64,000 nt of DNA, taken from Bursaphelenchus xylophilus. Lineage: Eukaryota; Nematoda; Chromadorea; Rhabditida; Aphelenchoididae. A program made the translations under genes and the position numbers. Position 1 is the first letter of the stretch. Every line of letters begins with the position of its first letter. Below are positions 63,403-64,000 of the stretch, piece by piece. The notes under the pieces were generated by a model, which was given only the letters and a program-made list of their open reading frames with translations, made no database searches and was not told the DNA's origin. The stretch lies in assembly GCA_904066235.2 (NCBI GenBank), contig CAJFCV020000002.1, positions 2,790,001-2,854,000 on the forward strand. The letters are read 5' to 3'.

Positions 63403-63851
63403 CAAGGGAAGTACCCCAAGTGCGACGCTCAGATTTTCTTTAAATTGTGCACACACGTCGGTCATGAACTAAGTATCAATTCCTGAAAGTTTTAGCTCGC
63501 GCTTTGCAGGCGCCGCCGAGATATTGAACGATTTTTGCCGCCGAGAGAGCACACTAAACGTGGAGAGCGGTCAGAGGGAAAAACACTTTTTGGCCATAAC
63601 TTTGATAGTTTCTCGCGGAAAAAATTGATTTTTTGTGGAAACATTACCCTGTATGATAGAAATAGGCATGAGACTTTGCGGGCCGAAGTTCGGCAAAAAA
63701 TGTCAAATTTTCGCCAATTTTCGATCTAAAAATCTCGGTTGTTTCTGCAAAGCGCAAGCTAGGATTCTCGCATATGTCTTAGAAAAAAACATTCTAAATT
63801 TGTGCCAAGTTTCATCAAACTCTGAGCGTCGCACTTGGGGTACTTCCCCTG
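63403..63851. mobile_element. Complete family E MITE, 449 bp, CAAGGGAAGTACCCC ends
   Basis: Starts CAAGGGAAGTACCCCAAGTG and ends CACTTGGGGTACTTCCCCTG; the inverted ends continue with GCGACGCTCAGA and TCTGAGCGTCGC. TAA precedes the left end and AA follows the right. The first eight bases (CAAGGGAA) equal those of the Tc5-like transposon at 57065. It is inserted into an older copy of itself. It encodes no protein and is the reference copy for about ten fragments in the window. Confidence 0.75.
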
Positions 63852-63859
63852 AAGCCTGT

Positions 63860-64000
63860 TTATCGACTAGTGCTTTCGTAAAGTCGCTGAGGTGATTTTT
63901 GGCTCTTCTCGAGCGGCTCTCCTAAAACAATCGCAAAAAAATTCCACGTATCCGCATGCGCACACGCTAGAAAATACCGCTTGAGGTGTTTTGCAAACTG
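63860..64000. other. Window edge, intergenic
   Basis: CTTTCGTAAAGTCGCTGAGG and GATTTTTGGCT resemble the border context of GCAC-N-GTGC elements, so another copy may continue beyond the window. Confidence 0.3.

Overview
The window looks like a gene-poor, repeat-saturated piece of a rhabditid nematode chromosome, probably Caenorhabditis or a close relative. The signs are AT-rich intergenic DNA, introns ending in TTTCAG or TTTTAG, several introns of only 36-60 nt, TTTCAG-type sites 2-40 nt before start codons (as expected for spliced-leader trans-splicing), two nematode chemoreceptor families, and a Tc4/Tc5-type transposon. There is no sign of bacterial organisation.

Layout. 0-4.5 kb holds an array of GCAC-N-GTGC palindromes, a 0.9-kb inverted repeat and a two-exon gene for a very acidic prothymosin-like protein. 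4.5-6.7 kb (minus) is a five-exon two-pore-domain (TWK) potassium-channel gene whose second pore has lost its selectivity-filter glycines. 6.7-16.7 kb is intergenic: MITEs, a roughly 50-bp tandem repeat and a decayed RTE-type retrotransposon tail. 16.9-19.2 kb (plus) is a six-exon SRR/gustatory-type chemoreceptor. 19.6-21.9 kb and 24.3-28.6 kb (both minus) are two paralogous Srsx-type chemoreceptors with matching exon structures; their introns are packed with MITEs and foldback elements, and a decayed Tc1-like palindrome separates them.

33-40.4 kb (plus) carries four tandem homologous units encoding cysteine-poor, mostly helical proteins, three of them with a signal peptide. All introns are phase 0, and the first two units can be read as one two-domain gene. 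I recognise no known family. 40.5-57 kb has no convincing large gene and consists of dispersed repeats. At 57.0-59.7 kb an apparently intact Tc4/Tc5-type transposon (531-aa DDE transposase, identical 329-bp terminal inverted repeats, TTA duplication in a CTTAG target) has jumped into an older MITE; each terminal repeat contains a tRNA-like A-box/B-box pair. 60-64 kb holds a possible small cysteine-rich secreted peptide and more repeats.

How the genes relate: the three 7TM receptors look like chemosensory genes in a duplicating cluster, and the four-unit family is another local expansion. Neither forms an operon-like unit that I can demonstrate. Gene models were assembled by hand from splice signals, reading phase and paralog comparison; repeat borders are good to a few bases where target duplications are cited and approximate otherwise.
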